DNA of 64,000 nt from Oryzias latipes. Its lineage: Eukaryota; Chordata; Actinopteri; Beloniformes; Adrianichthyidae. The notes beneath the pieces are model-generated. The model was not told the origin of the DNA, searched no databases, and saw only the letters and a list, made by a program, of their open reading frames with translations. This document shows positions 24,701 through 36,993 of this stretch, piece by piece (position 1 is the stretch's first letter; each line of letters starts with the position of its first letter). Both the position numbers and the translations under genes were made by a program. Location: NCBI RefSeq assembly GCF_002234675.1, contig NC_019866.2:13111261-13175260 (forward strand). Direction: 5' to 3'.

Positions 24701-27700
24701 TCCCCTGGTTGCTCAAGGTAAACAGACATTTGCACATTTTGTATGTAAAAACACTTTATTTCAAACCTACTGGTATAAATGATAAAGTAAAATTATTCAG
24801 TCAAACTTAATTTGTGACTTAAAATATTTGGTGCTCAGAATTTCCCAATTTTTCCACTGTTAAAATTAAAGGTGCCCAGCATGAAAGCTGGTTAAGGTAG
24901 GTAGCAGCGCACGGTTAAGCTCCAAGCTGTTGATCCACTTAAAGGTAAAATCTTGACCTAGTTCTCTCTCTTTGGATTTACATCTTATCAACCATCTAAA
25001 TCAGTTAAGCAGAGCCCGTTCTGTCCCTGTGTCGCATTTTACTAAGATTGACAGACCTGTGCCCTTTGTAAACTGACATGGGTACCCAAAGAAATCAGAA
25101 ACACCCTTTGTGCAACGTGCCCTATAAAAATACAGCTTCACAGCAAACTGTTCGGGACGGATCGGAAGTGTGTGATTATAGAGTAGGCACCATCTGTCAG
25201 TAGATGAAGGGAGGAGGTAGATCTGGCCCCCAGGGCATCAAGAGAGGGCACACGCCCCCTGCTGTCCCGTGTTTGACCCTGCATTGTATATTTTGGTGGA
25301 AGTGAAAAAACATTTTTTTCTGTAACTACAGTATTGGGTTAAAAAAAAAATGTAAAACTCAATGGTCGGTTTGAAAAAATGATTAAGAAAATGTGGTTGT
25401 CCAAGAAGTTTGTTTTTATGATGGGCTGGCTTCTAAAGACAGATAGTTAAATGTTGAGGGCAAGTTTGGTGCTGCCTTTAGGACCTTTCCCTGGTGGGAG
25501 AGCTAAGCTAAGCCTGGCAGGCCTGCATGTGTAGAGACAGCGCCGGGCCAAAAGGGAGTGCGATGCGCCAAATCTTAAATGAGCGCCTCCCCCTGTTTCC
25601 AAACTCCTGCTCAGCCAATCTTATGTTTTTGCCTCCCTGCATGGTTTGCACTAAACATCTCAGTACAGAAGAATTAACCCTTTACCTGCACTCAAAAGGT
25701 AAATTATGCTTAAAATATAAAAAAATGTAAATACTTCCCCCCCTTTGGATAAATAAAAAAATGAATAATCTACTACTGAACTGAGTTATTTTAAATCTAG
25801 AAAGTATCTGTGAATATTTGATGTGTTTGCGCTTTGACTTTGCATTATCATTAATTAATCCTACAAATGAATGCCAAGAGCTGAGTGTGACAAATAAAAA
25901 GCTATTTTAAATGAACGAAAAGAACAACAGAGTAGCAGAAAGAAGTTTGCCATCAATTGTTGAGTTGCTGAAATTTGAATTGCTTAGCAGTAAAAAAGCT
26001 TAACGAAAAGCAACAAATGCAGAACCATCGCTTTCAATTGCTTTTAGGAGACAGAAAACGTACATTTTTGCTTGGAAATCTTAGACACAACTGTGGATCC
26101 TGGTATTCTCATGAATAGGTGTTATTCTAGGCTCTAGTTAATCGGCTGGAACCTTCATACATGTCTCTGTCCTGGTGTCTCCTTCAGGTTGGGGAGAGCT
26201 TGCAGGTCCTCACGCAAAGTCAGAGAGCTCTTGGGGGGAGCATGCACCCTCCCCTGTCAGTGTGGATAATGGCACGTCTGCTTGGGGCAGACCTACTGGG
26301 AACTCTGGAGGCTGGGGAGAGGGCAACTCGGACAACTTCACCAGGAGCAACCCAACAATGACATCTGCATCTTGCAAACCTGGTTAACACCTTCATATTA
26401 TTTATTTCCCATTTACTTTCAATTACAATTTCATGCAAATTATATTATAGAATTTTTCAGACATCTTTTGAGCTATGCACTTTAGTGTAGCTTAAGAAAA
26501 GGCATCTAGAATCAACACTGCCTCCTAGTGGATAACAAAAGAAATGTAAACATTTTCATTAAAGAAGAGGGCAACTAAGTTCATGTTTTTGCTGGATGTT
26601 TTTCAGCCCCTAAACCTATGCAAGATGGATGGGGAGGAGGAGGAGGGGAAGAGCTTAGTCTGTCAGGTGGTCAGTGGGATGCAGAGGAGGGAGACATGTG
26701 GGACAGCACCGCCTCCCAAGAGAGCAATTCTTCTTGTAACTCTTGGGGCAACGTGTCCAAAAAAGCTCCATCGAAGGTATGACTTTATTAAATGCATATT
26801 TATTAGGTTAAATTTACTTAGACGATGTGGTTTTATATTAGTATGTGAACAGGATGATTATTTTCTTTCCTTGCTTCTGTCAGCCAAAAGTCCCAGGAAA
26901 ACAGGAAGAGGCATGGATTATGAACCGACTCATCAAACAGCTGACAGATATGGGCTTTTCTGTGAGTCTAATTGATAATATTGAACTTTTGTTGCTTTTT
27001 AAAATTGCATATAATGTTATTCTATCATAGACCTTTATGTTATTTTAAATTTTATGTATATTTAGTTTTTTTACTAAACCAACCAAAACCAAAGTTGTGG
27101 AGTTTTTTTGTTGATTGATGTGAAAACTAATTAAACAAGTAAATAAATGATTACATCACGTTAAACTTGGCTCATTGCTACTTTCTTGTTAACTTTCAGA
27201 GGGATCCAGCAGAGGAGGCTTTGAAGAGCAACAACATGAACTTGGATCAGGCCATGAGCGCCCTGCTGGAGAAGAAGACTGAGCTGGACAAGCGTGGCCT
27301 GGGCTTAGGTGGGCCAGACTACAATAACGGCCTCATGAGCAAGCCCATGAGCTGCCCTCGGCCTCCACTTCTTTCTAAAGACCCCTCTGCAGACCCCCGT
27401 GTTCCTTTCATGGATAAGGTAACTCATGAAAAGCTCTTTAAAGTGCTTGGAGCTGCAAACATTGTTAATTCAGTTAGGTCTGTGAACGCCTTAACTGGAA
27501 TTTTATCTTTCTTGTAACCCCCTTGAGTTTTGCTCTGTCCCCCAGATGCAAAGTGGAGTATTTGGCAGTGGTGGAGCAACACAAGCCCGGGCCATGCCGC
27601 AGCCGCATCCACCTCCTCAGCCACCAGTGCCGCCTCTCAGCTCCTCTCAGCCTAGTCTCCGTGCTCAAGTGCCTCCGTTTCTCTCCCCTCAGGTAAAAAA

Positions 27701-30700
27701 AAAAAAAAGTACATTTGACCTAATTTCCCACATCATTATTAGTAAAAACACTTAAATTTATGCTTTATTCAATATTTGCTTTGGGATTAGAGACAGCTGA
27801 AGTTGTGTTTTTTGCTTTTGTTAATGGTTAATTCAACACTTATTTGTATCTTCAAACTAACAAATGTGATCATTTTGTGTGTTGAATCTTCATGCATAGG
27901 TTCAAGCACAGCTCTTACAGTTTGCAGCAAAAAACATAGGTCTGAATCCTGCACTTTTAACGTCACCTATAAACCCTCACCACATGACCCTTCTCAATCA
28001 ACTTTACCAGCTGCAACTGGTGAGTCTGAGAAGTGAAAATATGAGTTTGGGACTGTTTTGGGGGGACTTTTTTCAGCTGTTTTTCCAGCCGCGTTTCAGT
28101 GTTTTTGAGCCGTATCTGTATCTCGTGCGCAGGCCTACCAGCGTTTACAAATTCAACAGCAGATGTTGCAGGCACAGCGCAATGTTTCTGGCCCCATCCG
28201 ACAACAAGAGCAGCAAGTAAGCTTCCATCTTTAGCGCCATTTTCATGATTGGTCTTTACATCTTTGGCAAATGTTAGCCGCTGTTTCCTCACCAAAACAT
28301 CTGATTTTACTACAGGTTGCACGAACAATCAGTAACATGCAGCAACAGATCCAACAGCACCAGCGTCAGCTGGCACAAGCGCTGCTGATGAAACAACAGC
28401 AACAGCAGCCGCCTCCTTCCCATCCGGGCCTGCACCCCGGAGGAGCCAAATCCCTCCTGGATCCGTTTCCTGGTCATTCCCAGACTCCAGGCCTCCCTGA
28501 CCTGCAGACCAAAGAGCCACAGTCCTCTCCCAACGCGTACAGCCCCTACGCTCTCTGTGAGTGTCCTCCGCTTCGTTTTCTGGAGGTGAAATGTTTTGCG
28601 TTGCGTTCTTGATCACCCTTTTTCTTTTCCCTTCTCGGTCAGCTGGATTGAATCCAAACATGAATGTAAATGTGGACATGGGAAGTCTGTCTTTAAAGGA
28701 ACCCCCACAACCACAGTCACGCCTGTCTCAATGGACGCATCCCAACTCCATGGAAAGTCTCTCTGGAAACTCCTCTCCTCTAGAGCCAAACTTGGGAAAA
28801 CACGGTGAGATTAAACTCTTATCTTAAGAGGCTAAGATGAGAAAATTGTTTTCTCAACAGGATTCATAGATGAGTTTCTTTGAGGATTGGAGTTTAGAAA
28901 ACTAGAATGTTTTCTGTTTGCAAGAAATGTATAATCTGATATTTACACCTCATCAAAGTACGGTGATGTCGATAAAAGCTGAGCTTTTCTCAGGTTTGAT
29001 ATATTTCTATGTCTGAATCTTCCTTCTCTCAGGTGCCGGTCTGGGCGCCCCTGGGAAGCCCCCCCAACTGGATGACTCGTACAGCCCCTACAACCTGATC
29101 CCCAGCTCTGAGTCTCCCACCAGCCCCCTCGTCCCCCCAGACAGCTGGGGACAGGCCAAGAGCAGCAACGACAAGATGGCCAACGGGACAAATATCAATT
29201 GGCCGCCTGGTAATGAAATGCTTTAGTTTTGATCACAGCTGTGCTTGAAGCTGTTCTTAAAAGTAGGTTTATTTTTCTTTCCATCAGATCAGGACTTTGA
29301 GATCCATGTTGCTTTGTTTTTGACCTTCAGAGTTTTGCCCTGGTGTACCCTGGAAGGGCCTCCAGAATATCGACCCCGAGACCGACCCGAATGTGACTCC
29401 GGGCAGCGTTCCGAGCGGACCCACCATAAACACCAACATCCAGGATGTGAACCGCTACCTGCTCCGCGACAGAAGTGGAGGTGAGACCCAAGAGCTGAGA
29501 GGGGGGGTTGGAGTCAAAGTGGAGAAAACTCCACGCAAACATTTTCTTCTGGTTTAATGAAGAAAAAGAAAAAAACATGCTAGAGTGGTACACACAGCTG
29601 CTGCTTCTTATTCTTTTCATTTCCATTTTCTCACTTTTACTGCTCTTAATCATTCTCACTTAGCAATTTATACACTTCTCAGTAAGCTTACTGTCATCAT
29701 TTGTGGTACACTTTTTTTCTTTACTCCATTTTCTCTCTGCTGCTTCTCTCCCTTTTTTTGTGTGTCGTTTGTGTTTCTGGCATCGGCTCAGGCTCCTCCC
29801 CTTCCTCATCTCAGAGCGAGGCTCTGCCTCCGTCCACTGATTGGCCAGTCAGTGGCTTCACTAGCTCTTTCAGTCTTTCGTCCCCGGAAATGGACGACAC
29901 AGGTACATTAGCGTGTGCAAACCCCTCCCTCCCCTAACGTCCTGTGGCTGCAGCCCCCAGAGCCTCAACCTTCTGTAGGAGAGCCTTAGCCCCTCCTCCC
30001 TGCTTTGAGCTCCGCTCCGAGCTTAGATCAAATGTTGGTGTTTTTCTTTCCCTCCTGATCTTTTACCGCATCAGTTAAAACTCTTTTACACCTGAGCTTT
30101 AGCTCCAATGTTGTAACTCTTCAGCTGTTTGCGTAAGTAGCGTATTTCCGGCGGATTCTGAAGCGGGGAAAAGCAGCCTTTGCGCCGACATGCAACACTT
30201 TACATTAGTGAAGTGTTTACACAACCAACGTTAATCAGCTGACTTTGTCTCGGAGAAAAGCGGCCTTGTGGTAATGTCCGCCTCAGAATCAGCTGATCAT
30301 TCACGTTGATCGAGGAGTTGCGGTACGTCAAAAAGCGTGTTATTTAGGCGTCACCGGTGACGTGTCAGGTGTTAAAGGGTGACCAAATGTTTTCATAAGC
30401 AAATCTCATGTGCTTTGCTTAACTTAAAAAAACTAAATAAACATTTTTTTGTATCTTAAAGTACATAATTAGAAAACAGATCTGTCAACTAGACTTCAGA
30501 AAGATTTGATGCGGTCCTCTTGATCAGACAGATGTTTTGGCCTCACAGCGGCTGGAAATCAACGCCCCCCTCCCTCTCTTTCATGCAGGTAAACTCTCAG
30601 AGATGAAATCTACCTGGTCTCCAGGCCCCATTTCCCACAGCCAGCCGTCTCTGTCCCACGAGCTGTGGAAGGTCCCCCAAGGCCCCCGAAGCGGCACCGC

Positions 30701-31782
30701 AGCCCCTTCCCGGCCCCCGCCTGGCCTCACGAACACAAAGCCTTCTTCTACCTGGGGGGGGAACTCTCTGGGTCTGGCTCAAGGCTGGAGCAACTCCTAC
30801 ACTGCAGGTATCTTCACCGATGCCTGATCTTTCCTATATGTTGGATGCTGGAGGGGGGTGGGGGTTGGGCAGGCGAAATTCATTCATTAAATTTGTTATA
30901 AGATCAGACTCTTAAGTAAAAAGAAGCAGAAAAAGGGCTCAAATGTTACCGGAAGTGAAGAAAGTGACAGGGTGGAGGAGCGATCACTCTCACTGATGTC
31001 TGTTCTCGCTGATAGCAGGCACCACGTGGAGCACGGACAGCTCCACCAGGGCCAGCAGCTGGCTGGTTCTGAGGAACCTCACTCCACAGGTAACCGTTTG
31101 ACAGCTTACAGTGGCTGACAATTTACAACTGGCAAAGGCAACCGAGGGCGCTGATTGTGTGGGCGGCTGTTTTCCCAGATCGATGGTTCGACCCTGCGGA
31201 CACTGTGCATGCAGCACGGGCCCCTCATCACATTCCACCTCAACCTCACACAGGGAAACGCTGTGGTCCGCTACAGCTCCAAGGATGAATCAGCAAAGGC
31301 TCAGAAGTCCTTGCACATGTGAGTTTCCCAGCGTTGAGCGGAGTTTGCGGTTGGGACCGCCATCTGAGCGTTTTCCTTCTCCGTCCAGGTGTGTGCTCGG
31401 GAACACCACCATCCTCGCAGAGTTTGCTGGGGAGGAGGAGGTGAACCGCTTCTTTGCACAAGGCCAGTCACTTGGCGGAACGACCAGCTGGCAGGCATCT
31501 CCAGGAACCAATCAGAGCAGGATGGGTGGGGCCGGGGCCCACCATCCCATTGGTCAGTCCCCCCACTGGAACAGCAACAGCAACGGCTCCAGCAGCAGCA
31601 GCAGTAGCAGCAGCCTCGCAGCAGGTGCAACTAAATCCAGCGGAGAGTTGCTTTGGGGCGGAGTTCAGCAGTATTCCAGCCTGTGGGGACCCCCCAGCGG
31701 AGAGGAAGGCCGAGTCATGGGGAGCCCCACTCCAATCAACACACTGCTTCCTGGTGACCTGCTGAGCGGAGAATCCATGTAG
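15471..31782 (+). CDS. tnrc6c: TNRC6C / GW182 scaffold of microRNA-mediated silencing
   Basis: GW182 proteins bind Argonaute and recruit PABPC, PAN2-PAN3 and CCR4-NOT to silence microRNA targets in cytoplasmic granules. Coding exons with matching GT-AG sites and phases are: 15471-15762 (N-terminal), 22252-24717, 26188-26382, 26607-26776, 26884-26961, 27200-27418, 27546-27692, 27900-28019, 28133-28216, 28316-28556, 28643-28804, 29033-29209, 29331-29480, 29792-29902, 30589-30807, 31019-31089, 31179-31318 and 31389-31782. From the GW exon on they encode about 1,714 residues, like human TNRC6C (1,690). Domain order is GW repeats, UBA, Q-rich, PAM2-like, CCR4-NOT tryptophans, RRM, and a tail ending [12 protein letters not shown]. 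Sequence agrees with TNRC6C better than with 6A or 6B, and the sept9 neighbour supports it. The true start was not found. A short form could begin at ATG 22521, the MATG.. position of human TNRC6C. Confidence 0.96.
15815..16260 (+). mobile_element. TTAA-target miniature element, copy 2, with a second repeat fragment nested in it
   Basis: GACCCACTGCAATGGAAATG then TGTTTTTGGTGTTTTTAACA at about 15,823 onward parallels the left ends at 17,480 and 19,176. GGAGGATGGGAAGTGGGCGG near 16,132 and the GAGACTATGTC word near 16,191 parallel the interior of the full copy. Between them, 15,902-15,955 reads CCCTTGTGCTATCTTGTGGG, the end of the repeat family seen complete at 58168-58376, so one element appears inserted in or fused to the other. 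Confidence 0.55.
17476..17994 (+). mobile_element. TTAA-target miniature inverted-repeat element, full copy (519 bp)
   Basis: It starts TTAAAAACCCACCG and ends GGAGTGGGTCTTTAA, whose reverse complement is TTAAAGACCCACTCC. These are terminal inverted repeats flanked by TTAA, the target used by piggyBac- and Kolobok-type transposases. The interior has no convincing transposase; an 85-codon minus-strand open frame is incidental. Three more pieces of the family lie in the same gene (14262, 15815 and 19172). Confidence 0.7.
18283..18480 (-). repeat. tRNA-derived SINE, minus orientation
   Basis: The reverse strand begins near 18,470 with CTCAGTGGACTTGTACTATAG then TTCTGGGACTGGAAGATTGT. The plus strand contains TGCTGAGTGTCAAGCAGAGA. 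These match the head and body of a widespread fish SINE that opens with a tRNA-like CAGTGG-CTAGTGGTTAGAG block. The copy is diverged, so the ends are approximate. Confidence 0.6.
19172..19380 (+). mobile_element. TTAA-target miniature element, copy 4 (left part)
   Basis: TTTTAAAGATCTACTTCAATG then GTGTTTTTGGTGTTTTTTTA, AACACGTTCTTGTGTCATTT and TTTGCATTTCTGAGTAT repeat the left half of the 17,476 element in the same orientation. The right half was not recognised. Confidence 0.6.
20721..20742. repeat. (TG)n microsatellite
   Basis: This is a run of alternating G and T at about 20,721-20,742 in the tnrc6c intron, likely length-variable. Confidence 0.95.
22252..24717 (+). CDS. tnrc6c: tnrc6c GW-repeat exon (Argonaute-binding region)
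   Basis: This single 2,466-base exon encodes 822 residues rich in Gly, Ser, Asn and Pro, with nearly thirty GW/WG dipeptides: for example SGWDH, NWGSG, RGWGSS, PGWGSA, TGWGQT, QGWGEQ, SGWGAK and SAWGDP. These tryptophans insert in pockets of Argonaute PIWI domains. Conserved landmarks include [31 protein letters not shown] and, near the end, [19 protein letters not shown], diagnostic of vertebrate TNRC6. The acceptor is TTTATTTACAG and the donor is CAAG|GTAAAC. Long open frames on the other strand and in other frames across this region are by-products of its biased composition. Confidence 0.97.
24718..26187 (+). other. tnrc6c: tnrc6c intron after the GW exon
   Basis: About 1.5 kb lies between the donor at 24718 and the CTTCAG acceptor at 26187. 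No exon, RNA gene or repeat was recognised. Confidence 0.6.
26884..27418 (+). CDS. tnrc6c: tnrc6c UBA-domain exons
   Basis: Exons 26884-26961 and 27200-27418 join in phase 0. They give [18 protein letters not shown] followed by [19 protein letters not shown], then SALLEKK. This is a three-helix ubiquitin-associated-like domain, with the MGF loop and the AEEAL..NNMNL..A signature intact, as in TNRC6C. The UBA split by an intron right after MGFS is a useful check on the gene model. Confidence 0.95.
28316..28804 (+). CDS. tnrc6c: tnrc6c Q-rich end and PAM2-like PABP-binding motif exons
   Basis: Exon 28316-28556 encodes a Gln-rich helix region ([20 protein letters not shown]) followed by [11 protein letters not shown] and [11 protein letters not shown]. 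Exon 28643-28804 continues [20 protein letters not shown]. The SPN-(T/A)-(F/Y)-x-PY segment corresponds to the PABPC MLLE-binding (PAM2) motif of TNRC6C. Here the usual central Phe is Tyr. Confidence 0.9.
30154..30290. repeat. Imperfect palindrome in a tnrc6c intron
   Basis: GATTCTGAAGCGG (30154-30166) and CCGCCTCAGAATC (30278-30290) are inverted repeats with one mismatch. Just inside, GGAAAAGCAGCCTTTG and GAGAAAAGCGGCCTTG form a related direct pair. It is possibly a small miniature transposon; no target duplication was identified. Confidence 0.5.
31019..31782 (+). CDS. tnrc6c: tnrc6c RRM and C-terminal silencing tail exons
   Basis: Exons 31019-31089, 31179-31318 and 31389-31782 encode [20 protein letters not shown], the [20 protein letters not shown] strand pair, [19 protein letters not shown] and [20 protein letters not shown]. 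This is the non-canonical RRM of GW182 proteins. The tail ends [19 protein letters not shown], with TAG at 31780-31782. The exon junction AT|G inside the HMCVLGN block keeps the frame. Confidence 0.97.
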
Positions 31783-34700
31783 GAGGAGAAACGCAAACAG
31801 GAGCAACAACCTTGTAAATCAGTTTGGAGATAATCAGCGAGTCGACGGAGGAGGAAGGCGCCGCGTCTTCGGCGCCTGACCTCATCATCCTCCTCCGCTT
31901 CTTTTGTGTTTGACATTTCAGTTGCAGTCGGAGGTTTTGGGGTTACAGTGTTCAGCTTTCGCTTCTGAAGAAGCAATAGAAGTCTAATTCATCAAAGAGA
32001 ATTGTTTTTGGGTTTTTTGAAAGAAATGAAAACTTGTGAAAAGTACTTTAGTCTAACTGACTCAGTAACAAGCTGCCATCTTTAAACTGACATAGTCCCT
32101 CACTGCCCTTTGAGGCAATCATACTGCACCTCAGAGTTCCATGAAACAAAAGCATCATTCCCAAAGTGAAACTTTCAGAGTGCTTGTTGAATTCTCCGCT
32201 GGTTCAGGCTCGACATTTGTTTCTCTCAGCACTAATATTAGCCTTAAACTATTTCCTGTCCAGCGATCCTCACCCGCTCTGTACTCCGTGAAGAGGTAAA
32301 CAAGACACGTGCACACCTTTATTTCTGAGCCAGAGACACCTGAGTGGAAAGTGCACGTTCCTGCACCCCCTCCTTACCCACACACACACAGCTTATGACT
32401 ACAGATTGCCCCCCCCCCCCCACCACCACCACCACACACACACACACACACACAGTGCTCAAAGGGAACGATGCAACCCTGTGCGCCTTGTTCAAGGCAA
32501 AGCTGAAGAACAATTTCCAAGTGTGTCTGTCGATGTTATCTGAGGGGGGGGGGTATGTGGGGGCTATTGTGGTTACAGACGGTCAACAAAACAACCACTG
32601 CTCTCACTACGGAACTGTAAAAACAAACACTACAGTGCACTCTGCTCGTCTGCAGTATCCCTGCAGTTTGGTTCCCCCCCCCATATTCCACATGCTAGCC
32701 CACTGTTTCACGTGACGTGCAATATAAACCACAGACCGTACCGTCCACTTACCAGACGACTCAGCAGATCAAAAGGAGCAACGGAGCTGCAAAACGCCGT
32801 CACCTGACCACAACCTGCCGCCACTACCCTTCCTCCCCCTTCAGGAAGGGGGGCACCCTGCTCTTCACCCTCTTTCAACAAACATACGAAGCACTTCTTC
32901 AGCCAGCCTGAGACTGACTCTGGGGGGGAGCGAGGCCCAAGTTTGTGTGTGTGAGAAAATTGCGTGTGTGTGTGTGTGTGTTTGCTTGGTGCCACGGCGA
33001 CAAACCAAAATGAGAAGAGCCTGTGTTTTCTTCATCCCCCAGAAGACCAGATCACTTTTTTTTTTTGTAATGTAAAAAAGAAAAAAAAAATGGAAGCAAT
33101 GATGTGTGAACAGGTGGTTTGTGATAGCACTTAAAGAGAGCGCCGCAGCTCGTCGTACCCTCAACGCCAACCAAGAGAAGAAAGAGGAGAAGCACGGACA
33201 AACGCATAAAAGCAATCTGCTTAGTGACTCCTCTAAATGCTTATTTTTAAAACTTAAGGATGTGAATTTTTTGTTTTTTATCCTTCCCTCAAGTCAGTGG
33301 GACCATAGGATGTCAAATATGGTAGCAAAGTGAAGGGAAATACAAGAAACTAACTCAGCTGATGATGGGCGTGGCAGGGAAACCCCGTCCTCGCCCTCTT
33401 GTACCAGAGTAAATATCACTGTTACATGGCAGCATTGGAGTTTTTGGCCTTGGCGTTCCTACTCTACTGGGTCCGGCGGGGAGGGGTCGCCGCCGCCGCC
33501 GTCTCGTCTGTCGTCCTTCGTTTCCTCCCGTCTGTGAGACGGCGTGGCCACCGAGTGCCTGCCTGCTGCGGCGTGCTTCGCTGCAGCAGGCCCCCGCCCC
33601 TCCCCCCTGCCCGCCGCTGTTTTCCGCCGCGTCCCTGCGGACCCGTCTGGACTGGCATCCCTCTTCTTCTTCCTCCTCCTGCAGCCCCCCTCCCTCCTCC
33701 AAGGCCAAGAGCAGCTCTGCTCCGCACCACTCATGTGGAATCTACTGCTATGCCAGAGTCAGTCCTCAGCAAACCTCCACTTCCACTCCTGCAAAGATCT
33801 CTCCAGGCACTGACGGAGCGTCGCTTTGCTCATTTGTACTTATGGAATTACCAGAGTGCATTTTTAAGGACTCCGCTGATGTTGTTGCTGTTTTAATGTC
33901 GTTGATTGTTTCCGATGATTTGAAAAAACTGGTCTTTGCGCAAAGTTCAGCTACTCTTCTGCCCCCTCCACTGCCTCCGAGGCAGAGCCAGAGTGAGGAT
34001 GAGCGGTTCAAGGCACGGCGGGACGTGGAGAAAAGTGTCTGTTAACACTGTAGACCACCTCACCTGACGACAGCCTTCCATTTCTATGCAAATATAAGGA
34101 GGAATCTGTTTGCACCCCCCCCCCCCTCCACCCCTGACATCTGCCAACCTTCATTTATCCCCCGACCTTTACTTCCAGGCAGCTTCTCCTGAGACCTCAC
34201 CTGGAGGACATGGAGGGGACACTCGGAGAGCCTCTCAGCTCCCAGCAGGTGGACAAATCGATGATGCATGAGGCTGGACTTTTTTCTTTTCTTTGTGTCA
34301 CCTCTAAAGCCGTGTGCCAACTAACAACCACGTTGTCGTTGTGGGTCGTCGTCAACGCAAACAGGGTTCGCTTTCGGAGCTTTCTGCAGAGGCGCATCCT
34401 GCAAACTCCAGAAGTGCAGGAGGCCAGGGGAGCAGAGGGGGCGGGACAGATGCATGGTTCTGGCTTTTTATTGTTTTTTGGAACAGAGAACTGGAAATGG
34501 GTTGCAGGGGGGGGGGTGCACTGTTTGTGCCAGTGCACTGCTCATGGGTCACATCAGGTACATCTCTGAAAAAAAAAGAAAAGATGGCTGTGGAGGTTTA
34601 AAACCCTACAAAAAGAAGAGGATGTCAGTTTGAACCGCACACTCCCATAGGCAGAGAGGCAGAAGCAGGGATGCACCTCCAATAGGCAGGGGGGGGGGGG

Positions 34701-36987
34701 GGGGGCAGTTTCCCTCTTGCAGAGTCGCCTTAGACTCACACCATTCAACACAACAATCACTTTTGCCTGTGCTGTCTGTGAGATTGAAAAAATGCATTAA
34801 CTCCACACTGGACTTAAATCAAAGGAGCTGGTGTTGAAGTGGGGGGGGTCGGGAGTGGGACGGGGCGTGTCTCCAGCACTGAGAACCCCCTCCTCTCACC
34901 ACCCCCCCCCTTACACTCTTTATCTACCTGTTTAAGTGTTGGAAAATCAAATGCGATCGCATTTTTTTGATTGCTTTTTATTGTTATTATTTTAAGGTGG
35001 ACTTGAAGGCAATTGTGGCTGAAATCGAACCTGTTTCTTAATCATGGGTCAGATAGGGATGGGGGGGGGGGGTTCCGGGCAGGGACCTGTCATTCAAAAG
35101 CCTGGGTTTAATATGCACATGCTAGCTCATACTCGCTATACAAGCTGCAGTACAGACAGGTGACGTATCTGTGATTTTCACGAGTCCCTCCAGCCTGCCC
35201 TGGTTCTGACCCCGTAGCGTCCTGCTTGGTTTCCGAGTCCACAAGTTCTGTTTGCACCTCAGCGCCTTCAGGGGTCGGCTGCACCAAAGCTTCCCAATGC
35301 TGGGTCACTCTCTAAATTGGACTTTTTCCCCCAGATCCTTTGGGATTCAGCGGCCCACGCAGGCGGACGCGGAAACCACCTTTCCCCCCTCCTCCCCAGT
35401 CTCCCAACAAAAAAGTTTCCAAAAGGCGAGATCATAAACATATCAGAGTAATACGAAATAACCACGAAAATACTTGAATTAAAAAAAAAAAAGCGCCAAT
35501 AATGTAATGTGAACACTTTTTGTAGATTTTTGTTTTGTTTAAACTTCAGAGATTTTTTGATAAGCATCAGCTCAGAGTGAATCGAATCTAAAAAGACAAA
35601 GCAAAACTGACATCGGTCGTTTTTGAGTGTTTGCACAAGGCTGCTTGTACTGTATGAATGAATGTTTGGCGTGTGAAGTGAATTACAGCGGGACAAGTCC
35701 CGCCTCCGCTCTCTTTTCAGTTCACTATACTTTTCTTGTTTTTTTTTTTTTTTGTTTTTTGGCTGGTCAGATTTCTATTCAGATGTTGTAACTAGCCTCT
35801 AGTGTTGCACTGAGTGTCTCCCTCCCTCCTCATCCAGCTATACGAACAACCTAATACAAGTACTGAGGGGAGACGGGACAGTTCACGTGTAAATGTTTAC
35901 TCAAGGACTAAAATAATTGTGTTTTTTAAAATGTAAAAGGTTTATCTACCTTAGTGGCTTTCATTGTGGAATAATCCAAGGAAGTATGGATCATAACTGA
36001 GTATTGCACCATTTTTTTAAAGCTATAAACCTTAAAAAAAATGTTAAAATGCTTAAAAATGAATCAATAAACGAAGTATTTTGCAGAGCTGTGGCCATAG
36101 ATTGAGGTAGAAGGACTTCAGCTCTCCCAAATCTGAGCATGAGGAGAGCGAAGGAGGAGATGGGCCTGGGCTTCAAGGCTCACCTCAGAGGTGCCTACTT
36201 TGATTTTTTTGTTGTTTTAGCTTTTATTCTACATTCATTTCACTCATAGTTTTTTTTTTTCTGCAAGACCACTGACAGTTTACAATTTTTCTGGAGTTCA
36301 GAAAAATAAAAAAAGGAGATATTGAATCATGGGAATGTGGATAGAAAATACTAATAAAATAAAAAAAAAATAAAAGAACAAATGCTTCCAGTTTAAAAAT
36401 AAGTGCAACACAACTTCTTCACAGAATGATTTTCCTTGTGCTACTTTCAGAACTCTGGGATTGAACAGTTTTGTCTTGTTTACCCTTCTTTGTTTTGTGT
36501 TGGTCAACTATATGAAGCCTGTTTGTGTCAATAATATATATTTTTTTCTTTTTTCCTTTGTAGAAAATGAAAAGACAAAAAAAAAAACATAATAGCTCAC
36601 TATCTTGCACACACACAAGAAAAAGTGGATCTTGTCTCAGGAAGGCCAGGGTTCCAGAGTACCAACTCCACGCCATTTTAATGTACATTTTATTGAGTTA
36701 AAAGACAAAAAAAAGGTTTATAAAAAGGTTCAAATCAATTTTAAGCACTGAAAGTTATGGATTTCAGAAGAAAATGCTTTTTTTTTTTTGTTTCTGTTTC
36801 TAAATCCGTAGCAGTTGCGTAATAACCAAATAATGGACTTTAAATGAAGATGGAGTGCTTTATATATAAATCTATATATTGAAATTGCTTTACATCTAAA
36901 CAGAAAAGTGGTCAATGAATTTAAGGGGGGGGGCGGGATATTAATAAAAACTATGGTGAATGCCATGAAATGCTGTATGTTGAGATC

Positions 36988-36993
36988 TTTATT
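36988..36993 (-). terminator. Candidate poly(A) signal for the CD7-like gene
   Basis: TTTATT on the plus strand (AATAAA on minus) at 36988-36993 is the first clear signal I saw downstream of the CD7-like stop. If used, its transcript overlaps the tnrc6c 3'UTR in antisense by about 770 bases. Confidence 0.35.

Noticed and set aside
22353-24735. Several minus-strand and alternate-frame open frames over the GW exon
   Set aside because: By-products of the Gly/Ser/Pro codon bias of the real exon.
33399-33896. 165-codon plus-strand open frame in the tnrc6c 3'UTR
   Set aside because: It is Arg/Pro-rich low complexity from a GC-rich patch, has overlapping open frames on both strands, and shows no recognisable protein.
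35268-35696. 142-codon minus-strand open frame in the tnrc6c 3'UTR
   Set aside because: Phe/Ser-rich peptide without motifs, inside a long non-coding transcript end.
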